NCBI GenBank assembly: GCA_031286975.1
Contig: JAITTM010000215.1
Location: forward strand, 1 to 9,799
Direction of reading: 5' to 3'
DNA length: 9,799 nt
From: Coriobacteriales bacterium
GTDB lineage: Bacteria > Actinomycetota > Coriobacteriia > Coriobacteriales > UBA8131
Shown here: positions 1-6,792 of the stretch, piece after piece
How the letters are laid out: each line of letters opens with the position of its first letter
How positions within the stretch are numbered: the first letter of the stretch is position 1
Position numbers and translations under genes: made by a program
Notes under the pieces: generated by a model
Told to the model about the DNA's origin: nothing
The model's input: only the letters and a program-made list of their open reading frames with translations
Databases searched by the model: none

Positions 1-950
1 GTGAGCGTTATGCTGTGCCCGGCTGCAAAGGTATAGGTGTCTTTGCTCATGTATGAGCCGGGGCTTGCGGGGTCGGGGATTAGGGGGATTGTGCGGGTTT
101 GGTAGGTGGAGACGAAACCATCGGCGCGCAGGCTCGGGTTCTTGCTCACATCGAGATCTATGAGGCTATTGCCGTTGCAGGTAAGCCTCGTCAAGGCGGT
201 GTTCTTGCTCAGGTCGAGGGATGTGAGGTTGTTGTTGTCGCACCAGAGGAATACCAAGGCGGTGTTCTTGCTCAGGTCGAGGGATGCGAGGTTGTTGTTG
301 TCACAACTAAGAAGCCCCAGAGCGGTGCTCTTGCTCACATCGAGGGATGCGAGGTTGTTGTTGGAGCAGACAAGTTGTCCCAAAGCGATGTTCTTGTTCA
401 CATCGAGGAATGCGAGGTTGTTGTTGGCGCAAAAAAGGAACGTTAGGGCGGTGTTCTTGCTCAGGTCGAGGGATACGAGGTTGTTGCTGTCGCAGATAAG
501 CTCCGTCAAGACGGCGTTCTTGCTCACGTTGAGGGATGTGAGTTTGTTGTCTGAACAGTGAAGGTACGTCAAGGCCGTGTTTATGCTCAGGTCGAGGGAT
601 GTGAGTTTGTTGTTGCCGCAGTTAAGCGTCTTCAAGTTTGGAAAGAACTCGATTCCCTTCAGCGTGCTGATGCCTTTCGAGTCAACCCAGATGGTCAACA
701 CCTTCTCAGCTCTTTCCTGAGCAAGCGTTGTGCTTCCGCTGGAGAAGTTGTCTTGCACATACTGCCTGAACACCGGATCGGGAAATGTGGAGGGATTGAT
801 TGTCACAGGGTAGCTTGCGGCTACGGCAGGCTTGGGGAGCATGATGAGACAAAGGACGACTGTGACCAGTGCCAGTGCGACATACGTCAAGCGTGTCAAA
901 ACCCGCCGTGTGTTTTTTGTGCAACCCGCAACAGAAACAATCCCCGCCAT
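1..950 (-). CDS. Secreted leucine-rich-repeat protein with an InlJ-like cysteine ladder (C-terminus beyond window)
   Basis: An open frame runs from ATG at 950-948 off the left edge without a stop, giving 316 complete residues. A purine-rich ribosome site (GAGGGAGG) lies 8 nt upstream. The protein begins with a basic stretch (KNTRR), a hydrophobic core (about residues 22-39) and an AVA-A signal-peptidase-like site near residue 44, so it is probably exported. Residues 50-105 look like the N-terminal cap common in bacterial LRR proteins (FPDPVFRQYV, then GISTLKGIEFF). Residues 106-273 are eight 21-residue repeats of the form LxxLxCxxNxLxxLDLSxNxx. Cysteines fall at 111, 132, 153, 174, 195, 216, 237 and 258, exactly 21 apart. 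Listeria InlJ has the same repeat length and cysteine ladder. After the repeats the sequence turns into a non-repeat segment (YQTRTIPLIPDP) that may begin an Ig-like or wall-spanning region; any sorting motif would lie outside. The likely role is a surface adhesin or binding protein; the ligand is unknown. Confidence 0.88.
   Translation of the reverse strand, partial: MAGIVSVAGCTKNTRRVLTRLTYVALALVTVVLCLIMLPKPAVAASYPVTINPSTFPDPVFRQYVQDNFSSGSTTLAQERAEKVLTIWVDSKGISTLKGIEFFPNLKTLNCGNNKLTSLDLSINTALTYLHCSDNKLTSLNVSKNAVLTELICDSNNLVSLDLSKNTALTFLFCANNNLAFLDVNKNIALGQLVCSNNNLASLDVSKSTALGLLSCDNNNLASLDLSKNTALVFLWCDNNNLTSLDLSKNTALTRLTCNGNSLIDLDVSKNPSLRADGFVSTYQTRTIPLIPDPASPGSYMSKDTYTFAAGHSITL
132..635 (-). 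repeat. Eight tandem 63-bp units encoding 21-residue LRRs
   Basis: Eight direct repeats of 63 bp (504 bp, residues 106-273 of the LRR protein). The core of each unit reads close to CTCGACCTGAGCAAGAACACC on the minus strand, followed by a more variable LxxLxC segment. The units at about 195-320 are nearly identical at DNA level apart from the variable segment, which suggests recent duplication or gene conversion. The period is a multiple of three, so gain or loss of units would keep the frame. Confidence 0.9.
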
Positions 951-1022
951 GGTAGTGCCTCCCTCTACTCTCCTTGACCTTGTGCCCATCACGGCACGAT
1001 TAGATTTGGCAAGAATATCCCC

Positions 1023-3674
1023 TTAGTGTGCCTCAGCCCAGTTGGAACCTGTCGATACCGTGACGGTCAGGGGCACCTTGAGATGCGCGACCTTCTCCAT
1101 AGCTTCTTTGACCATTGCTGAAAGACGTTCGATCTCACCACTGGCGCAGTTGAAGTCGAGCTCGTCGTGTACCTGCAAAATCATCTGCGACTGGAAGCCG
1201 CCGGTGTTGAGGCGGCGCTGCACCTCGATCATGGCAAGCTTGATGATGTCGGCGGCGCTGCCCTGCATGGGGTGGTTCATGGCAGTGCGCTCGCCAAAGG
1301 CACGCAGGTTGGCGTTGCTCGAACGTAGCTCGTTGATGTGGCGTTTGCGCCCAAACAGCGTCTCGACCCAGCCGTTCTCGTGCGCCTGGCGCACGGTGGC
1401 ATCAAGATAGGCGCGCACCTGCGGGTAGGCGGCAAAATAGCGGTCGATCATATCTTGCGCCTCATCAAACGGCAGACCGAGCGACTGCGATAAGCCAAAA
1501 GCCTGCTGGCCGTACACGATGCCAAAGTTGACCGCCTTGGCCCGTGAACGCAGCTGCGGGCTCACCTGATCAAGCGGCAGGTCGAACACGCGCGCAGCCG
1601 TGGATGCGTGAAAGTCCTCTCCACCCAAAAAGGCCTCGATGAGTCCTTCGTCACCCGAGAGGTGAGCCAAAAGCCGCAACTCGATCTGCGAGTAATCCGC
1701 CGAGAGAAACACCGCCTCGCTCGCGCCTAAGGCCGCGGCGTCAGGGATGAAGGCGGTGCGTATCTGGCGCCCCAGGTCGGTGCGCACGGGGATGTTTTGG
1801 AGGTTGGGATCCGAGGAGGACAGGCGCCCTGTGGCGGCGACCGTCTGGTTGAAGGAAGTGTGGATATGGTGGTCGCTTGCCAACAGACGGGGCAGGGCAT
1901 CCAGATAGGTCGACTTGAGTTTTGCCAGCTCGCGGTATTCGAGCATGACTCGAGGCAGAGCATGCCCCACGGCCAGCTCAGTGAGCACGGAGGCATCGGT
2001 CGAATAGCCGGAGCGCGTCTTCTTTCCGGTTGGCAGCTTGAGTTTCTCGAACAGGACGACACCCAGTTGCTTGGGGGAATCGAGGTTGAACTCCTCCCCC
2101 GCCAGCTCATAGGCCTGCGCACGCAGCTGCTCGATGGTGCGCGTCATGGTTGCGTCCAGATCGCCCAGCACGGCGTTGTTGACGTTCACGCCCAGGCGCT
2201 CCATCTGCACGAGCACGGGCAACAGCGGCAACTCAATGGTCTCAAAGCAGACAAGCGACTCGTCTGCCTGCAGCGCCTCGTGCAAAATGTCTTTGAGCTT
2301 GAGGATAAGTGCGACATTGCAGGCACCCCGCTGCTCCTCCGCCACCGCATCGGGGTTTGCACCCGGCAGATACTTGAGCGCGAGCAGGGCAAGATCGGCG
2401 TAGTTCTTGGATGAGTCGAGCAGATAGGCCGCCACCTGCAAGTCAAAGAGTCTGGCGGGATCAACCTCGGTGATGGGCAGAGCCTGGGGTAGCGCGCTGT
2501 TTGCCGGAATAAGCTCGCGGAGCAAAGCCTTGGTATCGAGGGCGACCAGCGTTCCCTCGCGCAGGATGCGCACCAGTATCTGCTGCAGCTCCTGCTCGTC
2601 GAATTGCGCCGTTCCCTGCTCGCTGGCAACAAACAGCTGCCGCGCCGTCTCGAACAACGAGCTGCCTCCCGCATCCTCCAGGCTCACTGCAAGCGGCAGC
2701 CCCTGAGCAAGTGCGGTGCCGAGAAGGTCATGCGCTTTTGCGCCTTTGAGCGCCTGGGCAAAAGAGAAGGACTCCGCAACGGAGGCCAACGCAGGAGCGG
2801 CATAACCACCGGCAAGTGCAAGCAGCTTGCGCAGCTGCGAGGTCATGGCAAACTCACCAAAGGCAGCAGTGACCGTCTGGGCATCGAAACTGGGAAAGGC
2901 AGTCGCCGCAAGGTCGAGCGCCAGCGGCACATCGCGCCTGATGGTCGCGACCCGCTTGCTGGCATAGGCGAGCTCGGCGTTGTGACGCACATTCTCGCCC
3001 AGCTTGCCCTTGATATCGCTAGCGTGGGCGACCACCTCTTCAAGTGTGCCGTACTCCTGCAGCAGTTTGGTGGCCGTCTTGGGGCCGACCCCCGGTACGC
3101 CGGGGATATTATCGGATGAGTCACCCATGAGCCCCAAAAAGTCCGGCACGCGCTCAGGCGTCACGCCCCAGCGCTCGTAGACCTCCTCGGGGCCATAGAC
3201 AACCACATCGCTCATGCCGGTCTTGGTGTTGACAATCTGCGTGGTGGCACTCGCCAGTTGCAAGGCATCCTTATCGCCGGTCACCAGCAGCGCATGCAGG
3301 CCATCGCGCTCAGCCTGTGTGGCAACCGTGCCCAAGATGTCGTCACCCTCCCAATCCTGCAGGCTGATGACCGGGATATTGAGGGATTCCAGAAGCTTTT
3401 TGATGATGGGAAACTGAACCTTGAGGTCGGGGTCGGTGGGTGGGCGCTGCGCCTTATAGCGCTCGATTGCCTCAAAGCGAAAGGCAGGGATCCCCTGGTC
3501 AAAGGCGCAGACGATGGCGTCGGGTGTGAACTCGTCCGCTAGCTTGAGCAGCATCGAGATGAACCCAAAACAGGCATTGGTGGGACTCCCATCGGGCGCA
3601 GTCATGTAGCTGGGCACCGCATGAAAGGCCCGATGCATGAGCGAGTTGCCGTCGATGACTGCGATGGTTTTCAT
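1023..3674 (-). CDS. polA: DNA polymerase I
   Basis: An 883-residue protein of normal PolA length, acting in gap filling, Okazaki-fragment processing and excision repair. Residues 1-290 are the 5'-nuclease domain, with acidic metal ligands in VIDGN (D8), AFDQG (D59), EGDD (109-112), TGDKD (132-136) and GDSSDN (184-189), followed by a helix-hairpin-helix PGVPGVGPKTA. Residues about 300-480 occupy the 3'-5' exonuclease position but lack the DxE, NxxxD and YxxxD motifs (SLED at 331 stands where DTET would be), so proofreading is probably absent, as in Taq and many Gram-positive and actinobacterial enzymes. The polymerase domain has ATGRLSSSDPNLQNIP (614-629), motif A with D660 in SADYSQIE, motif B R711-K713-F717-Y721-G722, and motif C HDE at 836-838. 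F717 is at the O-helix site that disfavours dideoxynucleotides. The ATG overlaps the stop of the upstream regulator (ATGA) and its own ribosome site is weak (TGGAA), so translation is probably coupled. Confidence 0.98.
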   Translation of the reverse strand: MKTIAVIDGNSLMHRAFHAVPSYMTAPDGSPTNACFGFISMLLKLADEFTPDAIVCAFDQGIPAFRFEAIERYKAQRPPTDPDLKVQFPIIKKLLESLNIPVISLQDWEGDDILGTVATQAERDGLHALLVTGDKDALQLASATTQIVNTKTGMSDVVVYGPEEVYERWGVTPERVPDFLGLMGDSSDNIPGVPGVGPKTATKLLQEYGTLEEVVAHASDIKGKLGENVRHNAELAYASKRVATIRRDVPLALDLAATAFPSFDAQTVTAAFGEFAMTSQLRKLLALAGGYAAPALASVAESFSFAQALKGAKAHDLLGTALAQGLPLAVSLEDAGGSSLFETARQLFVASEQGTAQFDEQELQQILVRILREGTLVALDTKALLRELIPANSALPQALPITEVDPARLFDLQVAAYLLDSSKNYADLALLALKYLPGANPDAVAEEQRGACNVALILKLKDILHEALQADESLVCFETIELPLLPVLVQMERLGVNVNNAVLGDLDATMTRTIEQLRAQAYELAGEEFNLDSPKQLGVVLFEKLKLPTGKKTRSGYSTDASVLTELAVGHALPRVMLEYRELAKLKSTYLDALPRLLASDHHIHTSFNQTVAATGRLSSSDPNLQNIPVRTDLGRQIRTAFIPDAAALGASEAVFLSADYSQIELRLLAHLSGDEGLIEAFLGGEDFHASTAARVFDLPLDQVSPQLRSRAKAVNFGIVYGQQAFGLSQSLGLPFDEAQDMIDRYFAAYPQVRAYLDATVRQAHENGWVETLFGRKRHINELRSSNANLRAFGERTAMNHPMQGSAADIIKLAMIEVQRRLNTGGFQSQMILQVHDELDFNCASGEIERLSAMVKEAMEKVAHLKVPLTVTVSTGSNWAEAH

Positions 3675-4348
3675 GCGTTCCAGAGGTAGCCGACGCCGCG
3701 GATGGTTTCGAGACGGTTGGCCAGGTCGGGGCCGAGTTTTGAGCGCACGCGACGGACGTGCACATCGACGGTGCGGGAGCCGCCGTAGTATTCAAAGCCC
3801 CAGACACGTCTGAGCAGGGCATCGCGGGAGTAAGTGCGCCCGGGATGCGTTATCAAAAAGGCGAGCAAGGCGTATTCGAGGTAGGTCAGATCAAGGGCGA
3901 CCCCATCGATCTTGACCTGATAGGTCGCCAGATTGAGTGTGAGCGAACCCACGCGGATAAAATCGGCAGACCCTGCCTCCTCGCCGGGCCAGAGAAGTTG
4001 GTGGAGGCGCACCTGGTATTCGATGTCCTGGGCGGAGCGCGTCACAAAATCGGCGGTGATGCGCACCGGCATACGCAGGCTGCTGAGAAGCTCGGAGGCA
4101 ACGACCACCAGAAGCGAGGGTGAGCCCTCCGAGAAAAGCGCCTCCTCTATCTTGCCCAGATTGGCAAGTGTCTCGCGGTCGCCGTCGAGAACAACCAAAT
4201 CAAGTTCAAAGCTGTGGGATTCCTGCAGGGCGGCCAGGAGAGGAACCGTGATGGAACGCACATCGACGTCCATGCCATCAAAGACTGCCTTGAGCTTATG
4301 TGCCAGCTCAGGCTGCTTGGTTACAACCAGAGCACTCCTACGGTGCAT
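3671..4348 (-). CDS. glnR: GlnR-like OmpR/PhoB-family orphan regulator with degenerate receiver
   Basis: A 225-residue protein with an N-terminal receiver-like domain (1-118) and a C-terminal winged-helix DNA-binding domain (about 133-225). The wing-helix core includes WGFEYYGGSRTVDVHVRR (183-200) and ends GVGYLW. From memory, this matches Streptomyces GlnR closely (LDLT..E, HPGR, WGYDYFGGTRTVDVHVRR, KLGP). The receiver keeps an Asp at the phosphorylation position (D55 in VVLDGDRE). The usual acidic pair is T10-K11 and the conserved Lys is R104, so ordinary aspartyl phosphorylation is unlikely. Actinobacterial GlnR likewise lacks the acidic pair and works as an orphan regulator of nitrogen assimilation. 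No histidine kinase gene is adjacent. A glutamine synthetase gene lies divergently next to it, which supports a nitrogen-control role. The start has a strong site, AAGGAG, 8 nt upstream. polA follows with a 4-nt overlap. The alternative is another atypical OmpR regulator; the family call is firm, the GlnR assignment is inference. Confidence 0.8.
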   Translation of the reverse strand: MHRRSALVVTKQPELAHKLKAVFDGMDVDVRSITVPLLAALQESHSFELDLVVLDGDRETLANLGKIEEALFSEGSPSLLVVVASELLSSLRMPVRITADFVTRSAQDIEYQVRLHQLLWPGEEAGSADFIRVGSLTLNLATYQVKIDGVALDLTYLEYALLAFLITHPGRTYSRDALLRRVWGFEYYGGSRTVDVHVRRVRSKLGPDLANRLETIRGVGYLWNA

Positions 4349-4387
4349 AGGGTTTTCTCCTTATCGCGCGTCATCGGAATGCAGAGA

Positions 4388-4393
4388 AGTATA
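4388..4393 (-). promoter_or_regulatory. Candidate -10 element of the glnR-like/polA unit
   Basis: On the minus strand, TATACT lies about 40 nt upstream of the regulator's ATG and matches the sigma-70 -10 consensus at five of six positions. No convincing -35 hexamer is seen 16-18 nt further upstream. That is compatible with an activator-dependent promoter but weakens the call. It overlaps the first GAAAC-containing candidate GlnR site. Confidence 0.4.
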
Positions 4394-4404
4394 CACTAAG
4401 AAAC
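4389..4404 (+). promoter_or_regulatory. Candidate GlnR-box-like site 1
   Basis: The 16-bp stretch reads GTATA-n6-GAAAC on the plus strand. The actinobacterial GlnR half-box pair is roughly gTnAc-n6-GaAAc. The GAAAC half is perfect with the right spacing; in the first half only the leading GT fits. It overlaps the candidate -10 of the regulator gene, so binding here could repress or adjust the regulator's own expression. The match is partial and could arise by chance. Confidence 0.3.
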
Positions 4405-4419
4405 CGCATGCGCTTTTGT

Positions 4420-4489
4420 GGCAGGCCCCATTGGAGCAAGAACAGCGCCTGGATGTGCTGTTTTGCTCTGCCTTCAGCTTCTTTTTTTT
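4420..4489 (+). promoter_or_regulatory. Long imperfect hairpin followed by T8 in the glutamine synthetase upstream region
   Basis: Arms 4434-4446 and 4457-4468 form a 12-bp stem (GAGCAA, one bulged G, AACAGC pairing with GCTGTTTTGCTC) around a 10-nt loop. An outer helix GGCAG (4420-4424) with CTGCC (4468-4472) can extend or compete with it, sharing one base. A run of eight T lies at 4482-4489, about 10-13 nt after the structure. On a plus-strand transcript this resembles a terminator or attenuator upstream of glutamine synthetase, although the gap between stem and T-run is longer than in classical terminators. It could instead be a DNA-level inverted-repeat operator. No known riboswitch class was recognised. 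Confidence 0.4.
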
Positions 4490-4506
4490 GAAAAATCTTG
4501 AGACAT

Positions 4507-4522
4507 TTAATTTATCCGAAAC
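4507..4522 (+). promoter_or_regulatory. Candidate GlnR-box-like site 2, upstream of glutamine synthetase
   Basis: The stretch reads TTAAT-n6-GAAAC on the plus strand, with a perfect GAAAC half and T and A matching positions 2 and 4 of gTnAc at the expected spacing. It lies 60-75 nt upstream of the glutamine synthetase ATG and overlaps an AT-rich TTTAAT (4506-4511) that could itself be a -10 element. Other weak -10 candidates are TAGTGT (4533-4538) and TACTAG (4538-4543); none has a good -35. Exact promoter placement cannot be decided from sequence alone. Confidence 0.35.
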
Positions 4523-4563
4523 AAAAACGGCGTAGTGTACTAGAGGTCATGTTTTCCCCGTTT

Positions 4564-4571
4564 AAAAGGAG
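4564..4571 (+). promoter_or_regulatory. Ribosome binding site fixing the glutamine synthetase start
   Basis: AAAAGGAG ends 10 nt before ATG 4582 and is the only good Shine-Dalgarno match in front of the frame. The in-frame alternatives, TTG 4498 and ATG 4549, lack a properly spaced site and would add residues not seen in the family. Confidence 0.75.
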
Positions 4572-4581
4572 TGCTCGAATC

Positions 4582-6666
4582 ATGCCTAACGTAACAGAAC
4601 TCTATGGCAGTCTGGTCTTCAACGACCATGTCATGCAAGAGCGCCTGCCACGCGCTACGTACAAACTGCTCGCGCAGACCATCAAAGAGGGTCAGCCCCT
4701 CAACCTTGAGGTAGCCAATGTGGTTGCCCACGCCATGAAGGAGTGGGCCATCGAGCTGGGCGCTACCCATTACACACACTGGTTCCAGCCGCTCACCGGC
4801 ATCACCAGTGAGAAGCACGACAGCTTTATCAACCCCAGCGAAGACGGCAGGGTCCTTTTGAGTTTCTCGGGCAAAGAACTCATCCAGGGCGAGCCTGACG
4901 CGTCGAGCTTTCCCAGTGGCGGCGTGCGCTCGACCTTCGAGGCACGAGGCTATACCGCCTGGGACCCCACCAGCTACGCCTTCATCAAAGACGGCGTGCT
5001 CTGCATCCCCACGGCTTTTGCCTCGTATACGGGTGAGGCTCTGGATAAGAAAACACCCCTGCTGCGCTCGATGAATGCCATCAGCCGCGAAGCCAAGCGG
5101 GTGCTGGCACTCTTTGGCAAGACCGTCATGCAGGTCTCGACCACCGTTGGACCCGAGCAGGAGTACTTTCTCATCAAGGAGGAGGACTACGCCGAGCGCC
5201 TCGACCTTATCCTCACCGGACGCACGCTCTTTGGTAGCGCACCCTGCAAAGGGCAGGAACTCGAGGAGCACTACTTTGGAGCCATCCGCCCCACGGTCGC
5301 CCGCTTTATGGACGAGCTCGATGAAGAGCTCTGGAAGCTCGGCATCCCCGCCAAGACCAAGCACAACGAGGTTGCACCGGCACAGCATGAACTCGCGCCC
5401 GTCTTTCTTACCACCAACGCCGCCATCGACGGCAACCTGCTCACCATGGAGCTCATGCGCAAGCTCGCCTCGCACCACGGGCTGGTCTGCCTGCAGCACG
5501 AGAAGCCCTTCGAGGGCATCAACGGGAGCGGCAAGCACAACAACTGGAGCATCAGCGCCGACGGCTCAAACCTGCTCGACCCCGGCAGCACACCCTTTGA
5601 GAACCTGCAGTTCCTGGTGTTTTTGACCGCCGTCATCAAGGCCGTCGATGAGTATCAGGGTCTGCTGCGTATGAGCGTTGCCAGCGCCGGTAACGACCAT
5701 CGCCTGGGCGCCAACGAGGCGCCTCCCGCCATCATCTCCATCTTCTTGGGCGATGAGCTTGAGGCCGTGGTTCGCGCCATCGTCGACAGCACCGAGTATA
5801 CCTTTACCGGCGATGTCAGGATGGATCTGGGCGTGCCCGTGCTCCCCACCTTTATCAAAGACAACACCGACCGCAACCGCACCTCGCCCTTTGCCTTTAC
5901 CGGCAACAAGTTCGAGTTCCGCATGCCTGGCTCAGAGATCAACCTGTCAGATGCCAACACCGTGCTCAACACCATCGTGGCCAAGGCGCTTGCCGACTTT
6001 GCCGATGCCGTGGAGGGCGCGAGCGACTTTGCCAAAACCGCGCAAGATTACATGAAGCAGGTGCTCACCGATCACCAACGCATCATCTTCAATGGCGATG
6101 GCTACGGTGCGGAGTGGCAGGAAGAGGCGGAGAAGCGCGGACTTCTCAATCTAAAGAGCACCCCCGAGGCTTTAAGCCAGTACATCGAGCCCGCAAACAT
6201 CGAGCTCTTTGAGAAGTATGGCGTCTTGAGCAAGGTAGAGGCTGAGAGCCGCTATGAGGTCAAGTTGGAGCACTACTCCAAGAAGGTCAACATCGAGGGC
6301 CTGGTGACCGCGCGCATGGCTCATGCACGCTTCTTGCCCGCCATCATCGAATACAGCTCCGTTGTTGCCGACTCCATCGCCGCTAAGAAGAGCGTGAGTT
6401 CCAAGCTGGATACCTCAGCTGAGGAGGCGCTGCTTGAGAAGCTGACCGGTGGTATCAACGCCATCACCGCCAACATCGAGATCCTTGAAGCCGCCATCAA
6501 AGAGGCCGTCGCAACCGAGGGGGCGCTGGCCAATGCCACCGCCTATCGCGAGAAGGTCATTCCCGCCATGGAGGCACTGCGCGCGGCCGTTGACGAGCAG
6601 GAAATCGTGGTTGGCCATGATTACTGGCCTGTGCCCACCTACAACCATATGCTTTTCTACACCTGA
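4582..6666 (+). CDS. glnN: Glutamine synthetase type III (GSIII)
   Basis: A 694-residue cytoplasmic enzyme making glutamine from glutamate, ammonia and ATP, the entry step of ammonia assimilation. The length and motifs are those of the dodecameric GSIII family known from Bacteroides, Ruminococcus, Synechocystis and others, not the roughly 450-residue GSI. Hallmarks are [11 protein letters not shown] (63-73), [20 protein letters not shown] (110-129), the metal/glutamate-binding GPEQEYFLI (190-198), [14 protein letters not shown] (262-275), the nucleotide loop [10 protein letters not shown] (314-323), [18 protein letters not shown] (368-384) and FEFRMPGSE (445-453). The C-terminal 200 residues are helical, and the protein ends in the usual [12 protein letters not shown]. 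No GSI-type adenylylation motif was recognised, so control is probably transcriptional or allosteric. The gene stands alone, divergent from a GlnR-like regulator and ended by a strong hairpin. Start chosen at ATG 4582 on ribosome-site grounds. Confidence 0.97.
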   Translation: MPNVTELYGSLVFNDHVMQERLPRATYKLLAQTIKEGQPLNLEVANVVAHAMKEWAIELGATHYTHWFQPLTGITSEKHDSFINPSEDGRVLLSFSGKELIQGEPDASSFPSGGVRSTFEARGYTAWDPTSYAFIKDGVLCIPTAFASYTGEALDKKTPLLRSMNAISREAKRVLALFGKTVMQVSTTVGPEQEYFLIKEEDYAERLDLILTGRTLFGSAPCKGQELEEHYFGAIRPTVARFMDELDEELWKLGIPAKTKHNEVAPAQHELAPVFLTTNAAIDGNLLTMELMRKLASHHGLVCLQHEKPFEGINGSGKHNNWSISADGSNLLDPGSTPFENLQFLVFLTAVIKAVDEYQGLLRMSVASAGNDHRLGANEAPPAIISIFLGDELEAVVRAIVDSTEYTFTGDVRMDLGVPVLPTFIKDNTDRNRTSPFAFTGNKFEFRMPGSEINLSDANTVLNTIVAKALADFADAVEGASDFAKTAQDYMKQVLTDHQRIIFNGDGYGAEWQEEAEKRGLLNLKSTPEALSQYIEPANIELFEKYGVLSKVEAESRYEVKLEHYSKKVNIEGLVTARMAHARFLPAIIEYSSVVADSIAAKKSVSSKLDTSAEEALLEKLTGGINAITANIEILEAAIKEAVATEGALANATAYREKVIPAMEALRAAVDEQEIVVGHDYWPVPTYNHMLFYT

Positions 6667-6712
6667 TTCTGCCTCTGTGATTTGCCCTTACAGGGGTTGA
6701 TTCGGGCACTCA

Positions 6713-6742
6713 TGAGACCGACTGGCTTGCCAGTCGGTCTCA
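6713..6742. terminator. Strong hairpin between convergent glutamine synthetase and degV
   Basis: A perfect 13-bp inverted repeat (TGAGACCGACTGG and its complement) closes on a CTTG tetraloop. It lies 47 nt after the glutamine synthetase stop and 51 nt after the degV stop. Only a weak T-rich tail (GCTTATTATG) follows on the plus strand and none on the minus strand. Its position between two converging genes makes a shared rho-independent-like terminator the best reading. Confidence 0.78.
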
Positions 6743-6792
6743 GCTTATTATGCGGGTGTTTTGGAAAGCAGGAGCAGGGGGGCAGGAGGTTA

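Noticed and set aside
99..561. Two overlapping plus-strand open frames (115 and 151 codons) with repeated residues
   Set aside because: They are antisense readings of the 63-bp LRR repeats. Periodic sequence keeps all frames open, there is no ribosome site, and the minus frame has a signal peptide and a recognised fold.
132..635. Tandem repeats as a possible CRISPR array
   Set aside because: The units are contiguous 63-bp coding repeats with no constant repeat and unique spacer alternation, and they translate to LRRs.
982..997. GTGCC/GGCAC hairpin between polA and the LRR gene as a terminator
   Set aside because: The stem has only 5 bp with a 6-nt loop and no T-run follows on the minus strand. 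A TCTAAT -10-like hexamer nearby (1004-999) also lacks a -35, so neither a terminator nor a promoter can be supported.
1797..2414. 205-codon plus-strand frame inside polA
   Set aside because: It is antisense to the conserved polA coding sequence, resembles no recognised family, and is expected by chance in GC-rich DNA.
3671..4348. The regulator as a normal phosphorylated two-component response regulator or a decaying pseudogene
   Set aside because: The acidic pair and Lys are missing and no kinase gene is adjacent, which argues against classical phosphorylation. The intact frame, strong ribosome site and well-kept winged helix argue against decay.
4498..4581. 28-residue N-terminal extension of glutamine synthetase from TTG 4498
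   Set aside because: The added residues are basic and unlike GSIII N-termini, the region carries candidate regulatory sites, and the good ribosome site serves ATG 4582.
4540..5538. 332-codon minus-strand frame opposite glutamine synthetase
   Set aside because: It is long, but it is the complement of a strongly conserved GSIII region, with Val/Gly/Leu-rich composition typical of an antisense shadow and no recognisable motif.
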